DNA of 64,000 nt from CG2-30-36-16 sp964372115 (GCA_964372115.1 CAYJPN010000003.1:124001-188000), one strand, 5' to 3'. Numbered from the stretch's first letter, positions 36,479 to 45,534 are shown. The notes: generated by a model not told the origin, from the sequence alone. Program-made: numbers and translations.

Positions 36479-37005
36479 ATCAAGTAATAACCGAAATTAT
36501 TAAAAGCGGTTCTATGTGAGCCGCTTTTTTTTGGAATTAAAACCGGTTAATTAAGAAACCGCTTTGATTATTTTAGAACAGAAGACAATTAAAAAATAAT
36601 AAATCCCCTACGGGGATTAGTTTTTTCGGTGTGCTTGTTTTTACAATAATTTATCCGCCACGCGGAAAATATCCTGGCAAAAAGAATAGTGTTCTGTTGA
36701 TCCGTTATAAAGAACCCCATCGGGGTTCCATTATGGTAGAAAAAATAAACTAATTGAGTTCGATCTCTGTAGGAGATCAATAAAACGGTTTTAATTTTTT
36801 AGAAAAATAATTTTATTGTGCAGCTGTAAAACACGCCGCCCCGCTGGAGCTTTGTTTGTGGGATTTGCGTACAATAATTTATCCGCCACGCGGAAAAGCT
36901 TACATGCTAAAGGGTAGCGGCAAAAACAACCAGGCAAAATCTGCGCTCATTATTTTTTACAATTTCCTATCTAAGGAAACAAACATTTGGGTCTTTCCGT
37001 AAAGT
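36479..37005 (+). repeat. Tandem ~527-bp repeat, unit A, rich in short hairpins
   Basis: Unit A is repeated as 37006-37547 with an offset of 527-529 bases and roughly 93-95% identity over the first 430 bases by eye. Inside each unit is a chain of small palindromes: AAAGCGG...CCGCTTT with a T-run (36502-36531), AATCCCCTACGGGGATT, TCCGCCACGCGGA (twice), GAACCCCATCGGGGTTC and GATCTCTGTAGGAGATC. No ORF of note. Such hairpin modules resemble REP-like families. Confidence 0.85.
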
Positions 37006-37547
37006 TTCAAGTAATAACCTAAATCATTAAAAGCGGTTCTATGTGAGCCGCTTTTTTTTGGAATTAAAACCGGTTAATTAAAAAACCGCTTTGATTATTT
37101 TAGAACAGGAGACAATGAAGAAATAATAAATCCCCTACGGGGATTAGTTTTTTCGGGGTGTTGTGTTTTTACAATAATTTATCCGCCACGCGGAAAATAA
37201 CCGGGGGAAAAGAATAGTGTTCTGTTGATCCGTTATAAAGAACCCCATTGGGGTTCCATTATGGTAGAAAAAATAAACTAATTGAGTTCGATCTCTGTAG
37301 GAGATCAATAAAACGGTTTTAATTTTTTAGAAAAATAATTTTATTGTGCAGCTGTAAAACACGCCGCCCCGCTGGAGCTTTGTTTGTGGGATTTGCGTAC
37401 AATAATTTATTCGCCACGCGGAAAAGGCATACATGCTACAGCTTGGCGGCAAAAACAGCCGGGCAAAATCTACGTCCAACATTTTTTACAATTTCCAAGC
37501 TAAACAAAAAAACATATGCATCTTTCCGTTTTTATTTTATAAATTTG
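37006..37547 (+). repeat. Tandem ~527-bp repeat, unit B
   Basis: Second copy of the hairpin-rich unit. The T-run hairpin recurs at 37029-37058, the CCCCTACGGGG palindrome near 37132 and the GAACCCCATTGGGGTTC palindrome near 37238 (one centre base changed). The final 89 bases match 33616-33704 better than they match the end of unit A, so the end of unit B has a different recent history from unit A. Confidence 0.85.
37459..37547 (+). repeat. 89-bp dispersed direct repeat, right copy
   Basis: Same orientation and 88/89 identical by eye to 33616-33704, 3843 bases away. The two copies bracket the accessory genes. Confidence 0.9.
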
Positions 37548-37621
37548 TAACAACAATTTTACGGGAGCCGTTATGGTGCAAGACAACAAAAATATAAATT
37601 GTCATTTTCGGGGGAACGGTA

Positions 37622-37780
37622 GTGAAAATTTTTGATGATCTAAATACTGTTGTGCCTTTCCGCGAAGCAAATAAATTTAATGAAAAGTTAAATTTAACGG
37701 GGATTATTATAGCCGGAAGAGAATCTATTTCCCGCCATTATTTTTTCAAGTTTAAAAAGGTATTATCGGTAAAATTATGA
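37622..37780 (+). CDS. Possible 52-residue protein, coupled to next gene
   Basis: A GTG-initiated frame preceded by GGGGGAAC encodes MKIFDDLNTVVPFREANKFN and onward, ending KVLSVKL. Its TGA overlaps the ATG of the next gene (ATGA at 37777-37780). The overlap and sensible composition favour a real small gene. There is no homology I can recognise, and it directly follows the repeat block, so it may be a fragment. Confidence 0.35.
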   Translation: MKIFDDLNTVVPFREANKFNEKLNLTGIIIAGRESISRHYFFKFKKVLSVKL

Positions 37781-38643
37781 AAAGAAAAATATCCCTTAAA
37801 ATTGTTGTTTTAATAGGTCTCTTTGCCGCCTTAAACTTTGCACAGGAAGTTGCGCCCCTGGCATTAGGGAATACTTGGATATGGGAACATTGGGAATGGC
37901 AGACTATCGAAAAAACTATAGTCGTTGATACTGGTTATGTTATTAACGGTAAAGAATATTTTGTTATTGATCTCTATGGTGATTCAAGCGCTTTTGATTA
38001 CGTAAGATATAACTCAGATGATAGTTTATATTACATGTATCAAAAAAACGGTTTTTTAATGGGTACTGAATTGCCATATTATAAGAATAAATGCAAAGTC
38101 GGGGACACTATTTCTTATCAAACTCATCCAAATGCAAATTTTACGAAAAGCGTAGAATCTGTTTTCGACTCTGCTATGGTTTTTGATACACTCATAACAA
38201 TGAAATTTTTACACTATAGAGGTTTAGTAGAGGGTGACGAGATATGGACAGACGAATTTGGGATGCTTTATAGAGATAATGCAGGTGAAGTAAAGTATTG
38301 GCTTAGAGGATGTATAATTAATGGAGTTACACACGGGGACACCATTATATATTCGGTAAATGAAGATGAAATACTAGTTCATGATTTTAAGCTATATCAA
38401 AATTATCCCAACCCCTTTAATCCTAAAACGCGGATCAAATATAAAATAAATAAACCTACTAATGTTAAACTTGTTGTTTATGATTTACTCGGGAAAGAGG
38501 TAGCGGTTCTTGTTGAAGAAGAAAAAACGACAGGGAACTATACTGCAATTTTTAATGGCGAAGGGTTTGCAAGCGGAATTTATTTTTATCAATTAAACAG
38601 CGGAGGTAAAACGGAAACAAAAAAGATGATACTTTTACATTAA
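37777..38643 (+). CDS. Secreted sorting-domain protein of unknown function
   Basis: 288 residues: signal peptide (ending NFAQ), a beta-rich region of about 180 residues that begins VAPLALGNTWIWEHWEW and is rich in Tyr/Asp, then the T9SS-type module from residue 209 (NYPNPFNPKT) to the terminal GIYFYQLNSGG ... KKMILLH. It should be exported and surface-anchored or released. The N-terminal domain resembles no family I know. A hairpin follows 14 bases after the stop. Confidence 0.8.
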   Translation: MKRKISLKIVVLIGLFAALNFAQEVAPLALGNTWIWEHWEWQTIEKTIVVDTGYVINGKEYFVIDLYGDSSAFDYVRYNSDDSLYYMYQKNGFLMGTELPYYKNKCKVGDTISYQTHPNANFTKSVESVFDSAMVFDTLITMKFLHYRGLVEGDEIWTDEFGMLYRDNAGEVKYWLRGCIINGVTHGDTIIYSVNEDEILVHDFKLYQNYPNPFNPKTRIKYKINKPTNVKLVVYDLLGKEVAVLVEEEKTTGNYTAIFNGEGFASGIYFYQLNSGGKTETKKMILLH

Positions 38644-38656
38644 ATTTAACAAAAAT

Positions 38657-38682
38657 GGAGACAGCGTTGGAGCGCCATCTCC
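38657..38682 (+). terminator. Imperfect hairpin after the sorting-domain gene
   Basis: Arms GGAGACAGCG / CGCCATCTCC pair at 8 of 10 positions with loop TTGGAG. No T-run. The segment TTGGAGCGCC is shared with the leader region at 34134. Confidence 0.35.
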
Positions 38683-38772
38683 GTAACGAGCAGAATAAAA
38701 CGTTTGTAGCTTCGGATTATTCTGCCCAAAAATTAATCGTTTTTCAAACAACAAAAAATTTTGGAGGCTCAA

Positions 38773-39060
38773 ATGAAAAAAAATCTTTCTCTCATAGTTC
38801 TTCTCATTTTACAGTTCTCTGTACTTCTCTTTTCTCAAGATGAAATGATTTGCCCGGTTGTGAGCGTGAATGAAAAAGCTCAAACAGCTCAGGTGGGCGG
38901 CATATTTAAACCGTCACAAAACGCACCCGGTCAATTTTTCCGCATCCGTCAAATCATTTTCCATCTCCGGCATATCCTTTCCGGTTCCCAAAGCGCCTTT
39001 CCCTATACACAGCTAATTGCTTTCCGCTCCCGATTTGTTCATCGGAGCATCTGCGGTTAA
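38773..39060 (+). pseudogene. Truncated secreted-protein gene
   Basis: The ATG at 38773 has GGAGG 7 bases upstream and begins a clear signal peptide (MKKNLSLIVLLILQFSVLLFSQ) and a mature start DEMICPVVSVNEKAQTAQVGG, then GGIFKPSQNAPGQFFRI. After that the composition turns to Arg/His/Ser-rich (RQIIFHLRHILSGSQ, FRSRFVHRSICG), unlike secreted proteins here, and stops at 39060. Neither other forward frame nor the reverse strand gives a clean continuation. It looks like a long secreted protein cut after about 58 residues by recombination. Confidence 0.5.
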
Positions 39061-39301
39061 ACCGCATATAAAATCATGAATAAGAGGAGAGAATTATAAG
39101 AATAACGGGTCCTTCTGTAACTGTTATCGCCTTATAATCAAAGTTAGCGTAATATTTGGCAGAAAAGACAAAGCAAAAACAAGATGAATAATAGAATTTT
39201 GCCACTTTCTACTTTCTACCTTCTACTTTCCACTTTTTACTTTTCTCCCCCAACCTTTTTTTATTATTTTAGTCTAACCTATTAGAAATAAGGATAATCG
39301 A

Positions 39302-39880
39302 ATGACGCCAGATGATTTTGAATTAATTCAAAAAGCAAATAAAGGCGATGCAGCAGCATTTGATGAGCTTGTTTACCGGTACGACCGGAATGTTCTTTCT
39401 ATAGCACTAAAATACACCAGAAATGAGGATGATGCTAAAGACATCTACCAGGAAGTTTTTCTTCGTGTATTCAGAGGCTTAAAAAATTTCAAATTTAAAA
39501 GTGAGTTTTCTACCTGGCTTTTTAGGATTACTACAAATGTCTGTCTGACTTACAAATCAAAAATAAACAGACATGAAACGGTCTCACTAAATACTGGTGA
39601 AGATGATGAGGATGAGAATAATCTTATAAATACAATAGCTGGAGATGAATCCTCATCACCCGACAACATTCTTTTCGGGAATGAAATTGGAGAAGGAATA
39701 AATAACGCTCTCAATACTTTATCGCCCAAGCAGAAATTAGTATTTTCATTAAAGCACAGCGAAGGTTATAAACTTAAGGAGATTGCTTTAATGTTAGATA
39801 TTACCGAAGGTACTGCAAAAAAATATCTTTTTGAAGCAGTGCATAAACTTAGAGTACAGCTTGTTGAATTATATGCATGA
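39302..39880 (+). CDS. ECF-type sigma-70 family RNA polymerase sigma factor
   Basis: 192 residues. Region 2 (DEDDAKDIYQEVFLRVFRGL-type, near residues 43-62, here RNEDDAKDIYQEVFLRVFRG and STWLFRITTNVC) and region 4 (LSPKQKLVFSLKHSEGYKLKEIALML and the helix-turn-helix after it) are intact, with the acidic spacer between them. Strong AAGGA site. The next gene is its likely anti-sigma factor, so it probably directs an envelope-stress or surface regulon including the operon itself. Confidence 0.9.
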   Translation: MTPDDFELIQKANKGDAAAFDELVYRYDRNVLSIALKYTRNEDDAKDIYQEVFLRVFRGLKNFKFKSEFSTWLFRITTNVCLTYKSKINRHETVSLNTGEDDEDENNLINTIAGDESSSPDNILFGNEIGEGINNALNTLSPKQKLVFSLKHSEGYKLKEIALMLDITEGTAKKYLFEAVHKLRVQLVELYA

Positions 39881-39898
39881 ATTTAGAACGGAGAAACT

Positions 39899-40852
39899 GT
39901 GGAACATAATAAAATAAAAGAAATGATTCGGTTGTTTGTTTACGGCGAACTCGAACACGAGCAAGTAGTTGTGCTCGAAGCTCACTTAAAAGATTGCGCC
40001 GAATGCCGTCTTGAACTTCAAGATACTCAAAGAGTAATTTCGCTTATAAATAAAAACAAAGTTAATGATGTAAGCGATACATTGCTTTATGAAGCCCGTA
40101 GAGAATTGAAGGCAGCGCTGCGTGTTGAAAAAAACAAAACATCTTTCATGGAAAAATTTTTGAAGAACGTTAGAGGATCATTCGCAGGCAGTTATAAACT
40201 TGTTTATACAGGCGCGGCTTCGTTGGTAATCGGTTTAATATTTGGATATTTTCTTTTCAACACTCCTCCTCATTTAGTCGTTGATAATTCACTTTCATCA
40301 GAAAGTAATTTTAGACTTGGAAGCGATGTAAAAATAAACAATGTAAATTTTATTGATAATGACGCTTCGGACGGCGAGGTTGAATTTACATTTGATGCAG
40401 TTAAACCTGTAAGAATGAAGGGTAAAATAAACGATCAAACAGTGCAAAACATTCTTGCGTATTCAATGTTGAATGAAGAAAACCCTGGAACGAGACTAAA
40501 CTCAATAAACCTTATAAGCGGCGCTAAAAAAGGGAATATAGACAATGAAGTAAAAGAAGCTTTAGTTACCGTAGCGCAGCACGATCAGAACCCGGGTGTT
40601 CGCAGAGAGGCATTGTTAATGCTTAGGCAGCTTCCTTTTGATGATGAGATAAAACATGTGCTTCTTTATGTGTTAAAGAATGATGAAAATTCCGCTTTGC
40701 GAATTGATGCTATAAATTGTTTATCGGCAGCAGTAAAATCGGGTTATAAGCTAAAACAAAACGAGCTTGATTTATTTGAAAACAAAGTGGCAATGGATGA
40801 AAACAGTTATGTAAGATTACAGGCAAAAACAGTTTTACAGGAGATAAAATAA
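39899..40852 (+). CDS. Membrane anti-sigma factor with zinc-finger and HEAT-like C-terminal domain
   Basis: 317 residues from a GTG start, 18 bases after the sigma gene. The N-terminal VLEAHLKDCAECRLEL (H-x3-C-x2-C) is the ZAS zinc finger that binds ECF sigma factors. One membrane helix lies at about 97-119 (VYTGAASLVIGLIFGYFLF). Outside the membrane, residues about 180-317 form three or four HEAT-like alpha repeats (NPGTRLNSINLISGAKK, NPGVRREALLMLRQLP, NSALRIDAINCLSAAVK). The periplasmic HEAT array is likely the sensor part. Confidence 0.85.
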   Translation: MEHNKIKEMIRLFVYGELEHEQVVVLEAHLKDCAECRLELQDTQRVISLINKNKVNDVSDTLLYEARRELKAALRVEKNKTSFMEKFLKNVRGSFAGSYKLVYTGAASLVIGLIFGYFLFNTPPHLVVDNSLSSESNFRLGSDVKINNVNFIDNDASDGEVEFTFDAVKPVRMKGKINDQTVQNILAYSMLNEENPGTRLNSINLISGAKKGNIDNEVKEALVTVAQHDQNPGVRREALLMLRQLPFDDEIKHVLLYVLKNDENSALRIDAINCLSAAVKSGYKLKQNELDLFENKVAMDENSYVRLQAKTVLQEIK

Positions 40853-40853
40853 A

Positions 40854-41951
40854 ATGAAAAACATGATATTAATATTAGCGGCAATACTTTTTGCTAACAC
40901 TATGTCTTTTGCACAGGTTAAAAAAAATTACAAAGTGAACGACGGCGGAAAATTAATTATAAATAACCAGTATGGTGATATTACCATAACAACATGGGAC
41001 AAAAACGAGGTACAGTTAAAATATGATGATGATGAAGGCGATGCTTCTGTAAAGCAGGATGGCAGCACAATCAACTTTAATCTAACCTCGGATGGCGACG
41101 GGGATGTTCATGTTTCTGTTCCATTAATGTTTAATGTTTCATTTAATTCGAGAGCCGGCGATTTTAAACTTATAAAAAATATAACCGGCACAGTTGAAGG
41201 ATACACCGGCGGTGGAGATGTTGGAGTCAGCGATGTTTATGGTTCTGTTAAAATTAGAACTTCGGGCGGCAATTTCCGTTCGGGTTCTATTTCCGGCGAT
41301 GTTGAATTTTCATCAGCCGGAGGAAACATTAAAATAGCTAACATTGGGGGCAGAGGCGTCATCTCTACGGGCGGCGGAAATATTGCAATAGAAAGTATAG
41401 GTTCAGATGCAAGTGTTTCTACCGCTGGCGGTAATATTGTAATGGGGGATGTTAGCGGAAATGCAAATGTTGCCACATCCGGTGGAAATATTACCCTGGG
41501 CAGAGTTTCCGGCAGAGTTAGCGCTGCCACGTCAGGCGGAAACATTTCACTAAAAAGCGCTTCCGGTTCGGTAAGCGCTGTCACCGGTAGTGGAAATGTT
41601 ACTCTTTTTAATGTTACAGGTAAAGTGAATGTTAACACAGCCTCCGGGCATGTAGAAGTTCATCTAAATCCGGAGTCGAATTCCGATAGTGAAATATCGA
41701 CAACAATGGGGGATCTCGTACTTTATATCCCTTCAAACGCCCGGGCAAAAATTAATGCTTTCATAACCTATAAAGGATGGAGAAATGATGCTGATAAAGA
41801 AAACTCACAGTTAATTTCTGATTATCCTCAGTCATCATATACTGTTGATAAAGAGAGCAGGCAGGTGCAGGCTGAATATATATTAAATGGAGGGGGAAAT
41901 AACATTCGTCTTAATGCAATGATGGGTAAGATAAAAATTAAAAAAGAATAA
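40854..41951 (+). CDS. DUF4097-type adhesin-like beta-repeat protein
   Basis: 365 residues with signal peptide (ending SFAQ), one base after the anti-sigma gene. From about residue 90 to 270 it has repeats of about 20 residues built on S-x-G-G-N-I (TSGGNFRSGSISG, TGGGNIAIESIG, TAGGNIVMGDVSG, TSGGNITLGRVSG, TSGGNISLKSASG, TGSGNVTLFNVTG), a right-handed beta-solenoid as in DUF4097 proteins. Probably periplasmic or outer-membrane; function unknown, and co-encoded with sigma/anti-sigma pairs in other Bacteroidota. Confidence 0.88.
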   Translation: MKNMILILAAILFANTMSFAQVKKNYKVNDGGKLIINNQYGDITITTWDKNEVQLKYDDDEGDASVKQDGSTINFNLTSDGDGDVHVSVPLMFNVSFNSRAGDFKLIKNITGTVEGYTGGGDVGVSDVYGSVKIRTSGGNFRSGSISGDVEFSSAGGNIKIANIGGRGVISTGGGNIAIESIGSDASVSTAGGNIVMGDVSGNANVATSGGNITLGRVSGRVSAATSGGNISLKSASGSVSAVTGSGNVTLFNVTGKVNVNTASGHVEVHLNPESNSDSEISTTMGDLVLYIPSNARAKINAFITYKGWRNDADKENSQLISDYPQSSYTVDKESRQVQAEYILNGGGNNIRLNAMMGKIKIKKE

Positions 41952-41998
41952 TTACCCGACCAATTATCATTCATATTAACCAGATAAAATAATATAAA

Positions 41999-42020
41999 AG
42001 CGTCTATGTAATGAGACGCT
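41999..42020 (+). terminator. Hairpin between the sigma operon and the DUF5916 gene
   Basis: A perfect 7-bp stem AGCGTCT / AGACGCT with loop ATGTAATG is followed by GATATTT. The TCTATGT core also occurs in the T-run hairpin of the 36.5-kb repeats. Weak U-tract. Confidence 0.5.
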
Positions 42021-42080
42021 GATATTTAGAACTAAAATTAAATCCAATAAGTCTAACCCGGAAAAAAGAAAGATCCGTTT

Positions 42081-44717
42081 ATGAAGTTTTGTGTACGATT
42101 GATAATTTTATTCCTACTGATAATCACGAACAACGGGCTGAGCAATCCGCAAAAAAGATCGTCTGTAAAGGCTGTCAAATCATCTCAAACAATTCTTATA
42201 GATGGTGTTTTGAATGAAGAGTGCTGGAAAAACAGTCAGGTTATTTCGGGGTTTATACAAAGAGATCCTAATGAAGGTAAAGACGCCAGTCAAAAAACTG
42301 AGGTGCGGGTACTTTATGATGAAGGAGCAATATATATAGCGGCTATAATGTACGACTCCGCACCCGATTCAATAATGGCAAGATTAGCGCGCCGCGATGA
42401 TTATGTTGAATCGGACAAATTTACAGTTTTTTTAGACCCGTATCATGATAAACGAAGCGGCAATTATTTCGCGCTAAATGCTGCCGGGGCTTATTCCGAT
42501 GGTGTTCTTTATAATGACGACTGGGATGATGACTCGTGGGACGGCGTTTGGGAGGGAAAAGTTGAACTAAACAATAGCGGCTGGACGGCAGAATTCAAAA
42601 TCCCTTTTTCGCAGCTAAGATTTAAAGACGCAGACATAAATGAGTGGGGGATAAACTTCAGCAGATTTATTGCCCGGAGAAATGAAAGAGACTATTACGT
42701 TTACGTACCAAAAAACGAAAGCGGTTTTGTTTCTCACTTTGTTTCTTTAACCGGGATGGAAAATATAAAACCCGGTTCGCAGCTTGAAATTCTTCCCTAC
42801 ATTACAAGCAAAGCCGAATACACACACCCCGCAGCGAACAATCCATTTAATGATGGTTCTAAATATTTGCCCGGTTTTGGAGCGGATATTAAAATGGGAA
42901 TCGGTTCTAACTTAACGCTAAATGCTACTATTAATCCCGATTTCGGACAGGTAGAAATAGACCCTGCCGTTATTAATTTAAGCGATGTTGAAACATATTA
43001 TTCTGAAAAAAGACCATTTTTTATTGAAGGTTCGAGCATTTTTAATTTTGGACAAGGCGGCGCACGCAGCTATTGGGGTTTTAACTGGAGCAATCCAAAT
43101 TTCTTTTACAGCCGCCGTATTGGTAAAGTGCCCGAAGGCAGTTTGCCCGATTATGACTACACAGATTATCCATCAGGCACTCATATTCTTGGGGCCGCAA
43201 AGCTTTCGGGTAAGTTAAATGGTAACTGGAATATTGGAACCATACAAGCCGTAACAAAACGTGAGTATGCCGAATATGAGTACAACGGAAACAGATTTGA
43301 GTCAGAAGTTGAACCGCTTAGTTATTACGGGGTTTTCAGAGTTCAAAAAGAGTTTAATGAGGGATTTCAAGGTCTCGGTTTTATGTCTACTGTTACGCAG
43401 CGGGCATTCAAAGATGACAGACTTCGTTCGGAAATAAACAACGGGGCATACACCTTTGGTTTGGATGGCTGGACTTTTCTCGATTCTTCAAAAACCTGGG
43501 TGTTTACAGGTTGGGCAGGTGCATCGCGTGTTGCCGGAACTTCGGAAAGAATTACATCTCTGCAGAGGAGTTCGCGCCGTTACTTCCAGCGACCGGATGC
43601 AAAAAATTATAGTGTAGACAGCAGTGCAACTTCGTTGAACGGATATGCCATGAGGTTTTATATAAACCGGCAAAAAGGTAACTTTTTTATGAATACCGCT
43701 TTCGGAATGGTTTCACCGGGTTTTGAAATTAATGATCTCGGTTTTATCTGGCGCGCAGATCAAATAAATGCGCATGCAGGCGCAGGGTACGCATGGAAAG
43801 ATCCGACAGATTTTTATCGGTATATTGAACTCGGCGGCGCGTTTTTCCGTACTTATGATTTTGATGGAAATATCAACTCACAAGGATTTTTCCATTTCGG
43901 AAATTTTCAGTTTTTAAATTACTACAGTGCCAATTGGAATCTTGCTTATAATCCGCAGACAATTAGTAACCGCAGAACAAGAGGCGGTCCTTTAACAATT
44001 ACACCCCAAGGGTACCAGGTAAACTTAAACATAGACAGCGACAGCCGAAAAGATATTGTTGCCGGTGTTTACGGGTTTGTTTATCAATCGCAGGATACGC
44101 GAAATTTTGAAGTTGGCACCAATATAGAAATTAAACCGGCTTCAAATGTTTCTATCAGCTTTAGCCCGTTTTATTCGTTCGATAAAGAAAACACGCAATG
44201 GGTTACCTCGCAGGATGATCCGTTAGCTGCAAATACTTTTGGTAAAAGATATGTATTTGCCGAAATGAACCAATCAACTGTTGGAGCCGGTATTAGATTA
44301 AACTGGATATTTAACCCGAGGTTAAGTTTGCAGCTTTATGTGCAGCCGCTTATTTCATCCGGCGATTATTACCACTTCAAGGAATTAAAAAGAGGTTCGA
44401 GTTATGATTTTCTTGTTTACGGAGAAGAAGGCTCAACTTTTAACGAGACTGATTATACCGCCGATCCTGATGGCAGTGGTCCTGCCGGAACAGTTGATGT
44501 TGGCAACCCTGATTTTAATTTCAAATCGCTTCGCGGCAACGCGGTTTTAAGATGGGAATATTTACCCGGTTCGGTTTTATATCTTGTGTGGACTCAAACC
44601 CGTTCCGATTATGAAGAAATGGGTGAGTTTCAATTTTCTAAAAACTTTAACCGCTTGATGGATCAGAAACCCGATAATATTTTTATGGTAAAGTTTACTT
44701 ATTGGTTTAATATGTAA
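42081..44717 (+). CDS. DUF5916 outer-membrane barrel protein with CBM9-like N-terminal domain
   Basis: 878 residues with signal peptide (about 1-21). The N-terminal domain (about 28-225) is CBM9-like, with ILIDGVLNEECWKNS, FTVFLDPYHDKRSGNYFALNAAG and the acidic DDWDDDSWDGVWEG. The remaining 650 residues match the DUF5916 pattern (NPDFGQVEIDPAVINLSDVE split, EKRPFFIEGSSIF) and form a large beta-barrel ending KFTYWFNM. Function is unknown in the family; sugar or polymer binding is suggested by CBM9. Followed by a bidirectional terminator. Confidence 0.88.
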   Translation: MKFCVRLIILFLLIITNNGLSNPQKRSSVKAVKSSQTILIDGVLNEECWKNSQVISGFIQRDPNEGKDASQKTEVRVLYDEGAIYIAAIMYDSAPDSIMARLARRDDYVESDKFTVFLDPYHDKRSGNYFALNAAGAYSDGVLYNDDWDDDSWDGVWEGKVELNNSGWTAEFKIPFSQLRFKDADINEWGINFSRFIARRNERDYYVYVPKNESGFVSHFVSLTGMENIKPGSQLEILPYITSKAEYTHPAANNPFNDGSKYLPGFGADIKMGIGSNLTLNATINPDFGQVEIDPAVINLSDVETYYSEKRPFFIEGSSIFNFGQGGARSYWGFNWSNPNFFYSRRIGKVPEGSLPDYDYTDYPSGTHILGAAKLSGKLNGNWNIGTIQAVTKREYAEYEYNGNRFESEVEPLSYYGVFRVQKEFNEGFQGLGFMSTVTQRAFKDDRLRSEINNGAYTFGLDGWTFLDSSKTWVFTGWAGASRVAGTSERITSLQRSSRRYFQRPDAKNYSVDSSATSLNGYAMRFYINRQKGNFFMNTAFGMVSPGFEINDLGFIWRADQINAHAGAGYAWKDPTDFYRYIELGGAFFRTYDFDGNINSQGFFHFGNFQFLNYYSANWNLAYNPQTISNRRTRGGPLTITPQGYQVNLNIDSDSRKDIVAGVYGFVYQSQDTRNFEVGTNIEIKPASNVSISFSPFYSFDKENTQWVTSQDDPLAANTFGKRYVFAEMNQSTVGAGIRLNWIFNPRLSLQLYVQPLISSGDYYHFKELKRGSSYDFLVYGEEGSTFNETDYTADPDGSGPAGTVDVGNPDFNFKSLRGNAVLRWEYLPGSVLYLVWTQTRSDYEEMGEFQFSKNFNRLMDQKPDNIFMVKFTYWFNM

Positions 44718-44727
44718 TCCGAAAAAC

Positions 44728-44784
44728 GAGAGAAATAGAAGGAGAAAAGGTAGTACAGTGCAGATATCTCCTTCTATTTTTCTC
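44728..44784. terminator. Bidirectional terminator between convergent genes
   Basis: 18-base arms (GAGAGAAATAGAAGGAGA paired with the complement at 44767-44784, one mismatch) around a 21-base loop, with an A-rich 5' side and T-rich 3' side. It sits between the DUF5916 gene and the minus-strand gene at 44866. Confidence 0.75.
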
Positions 44785-44865
44785 CTTTGGCTTGCGGCAA
44801 AAAAAATATCAGCTAAAGCGGTATACAAATAATTCAAGCACCGGAACATTTATAATGGATTTTTA

Positions 44866-45534
44866 TTAATCCTTCAGCAGCGCAAGGTGTCTTATATCCC
44901 GGCATTCCAATACTTTTTTATTCGAACCGATCAATACAACATTAATCATTGCCTTTCCAATTTCATCAAGAGCGACAACAAACTTTGGGAAAACAGTTTT
45001 TATTATCGGATAAAATGGAGCAAACAATTTGTAAATTTTATAACTGTTTGTTAAACCCTTAATAGGTTGAATAAATCCCGGGCGGAACATGTATGTTGCG
45101 GCAAACGGAAGCTTTAATAAATCATTTTCAGTTTTCCCTTTTACACGTGCCCACATGGTTCTCCCTTTTTCAGTGCTGTCCGTACCAAGACCGGAAACAT
45201 AACAGAACGTCATTTCCGGGTTAAGTTTTAGAAGCGCATTGGCAAAATTCAGTGTTAAATCGTGAGTAATACTTTTATACGCATCTTCTTTTTTACCGAC
45301 AGAAGAAACACCCGCGCAAAAGAAGCATGAATTATACCCGGCAATATGTTCTTCAATCCCAGATAAATCAAAAAAATCTTTATGAATTATTTCTTTCAGC
45401 CTGCTGTGTTTCACTCCGCACGGTTTTCTATTAATAACGAGAACTGATTCCACTCGTGGATGTTGAAGGCACTCGTGCAGAACACCTTCTCCCACCATGC
45501 CGGTAGCGCCGGTAATGATAGCTTTTATTTTCAT
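44866..45534 (-). CDS. NAD(P)-binding Rossmann-fold protein (SDR/epimerase-like)
   Basis: 222 residues if started at the ATG at 45534; the open frame extends 7 codons further to a TTG, but the ATG is directly followed by the canonical KIKAIITGATGMVGEGVL nucleotide-binding motif (T-G-A-x-G-M-V-G). CFFCAGVSSVGKKE and FCYVSGLGTDS are conserved in atypical SDRs related to HTATIP2 and bacterial epimerase-like oxidoreductases. Substrate unknown. Last gene of the minus-strand group under the TetR gene at 48628. Confidence 0.8.
   Translation of the reverse strand: MKIKAIITGATGMVGEGVLHECLQHPRVESVLVINRKPCGVKHSRLKEIIHKDFFDLSGIEEHIAGYNSCFFCAGVSSVGKKEDAYKSITHDLTLNFANALLKLNPEMTFCYVSGLGTDSTEKGRTMWARVKGKTENDLLKLPFAATYMFRPGFIQPIKGLTNSYKIYKLFAPFYPIIKTVFPKFVVALDEIGKAMINVVLIGSNKKVLECRDIRHLALLKD

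Noticed and set aside
36750..36785. tRNA-like GGTTCGA-type signal
   Set aside because: The GTTCGATCTC segment is part of the GATCTC-GAGATC hairpin module; no acceptor stem or anticodon arm can be built around it.
36479..37547. Possible CRISPR array
   Set aside because: There are only two copies of a long unit with different internal hairpins, no regular short repeat-spacer pattern and no cas genes nearby.
36479..37547. Integron cassette array with attC-like sites
   Set aside because: I found no GTTRRRY/RYYYAAC core pairs at the hairpins, no integrase gene and no cassette genes between units.
38655..38843. 62-residue ORF before the truncated secreted-protein gene
   Set aside because: It overlaps a hairpin and the real ribosome site and signal peptide of the 38773 gene in another frame; composition is not protein-like.
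41237..41638. 133-residue minus-strand ORF inside the DUF4097 gene
   Set aside because: It is the antisense reading of the glycine-rich repeats; its Leu-Pro-rich composition is an artefact of the repeats.
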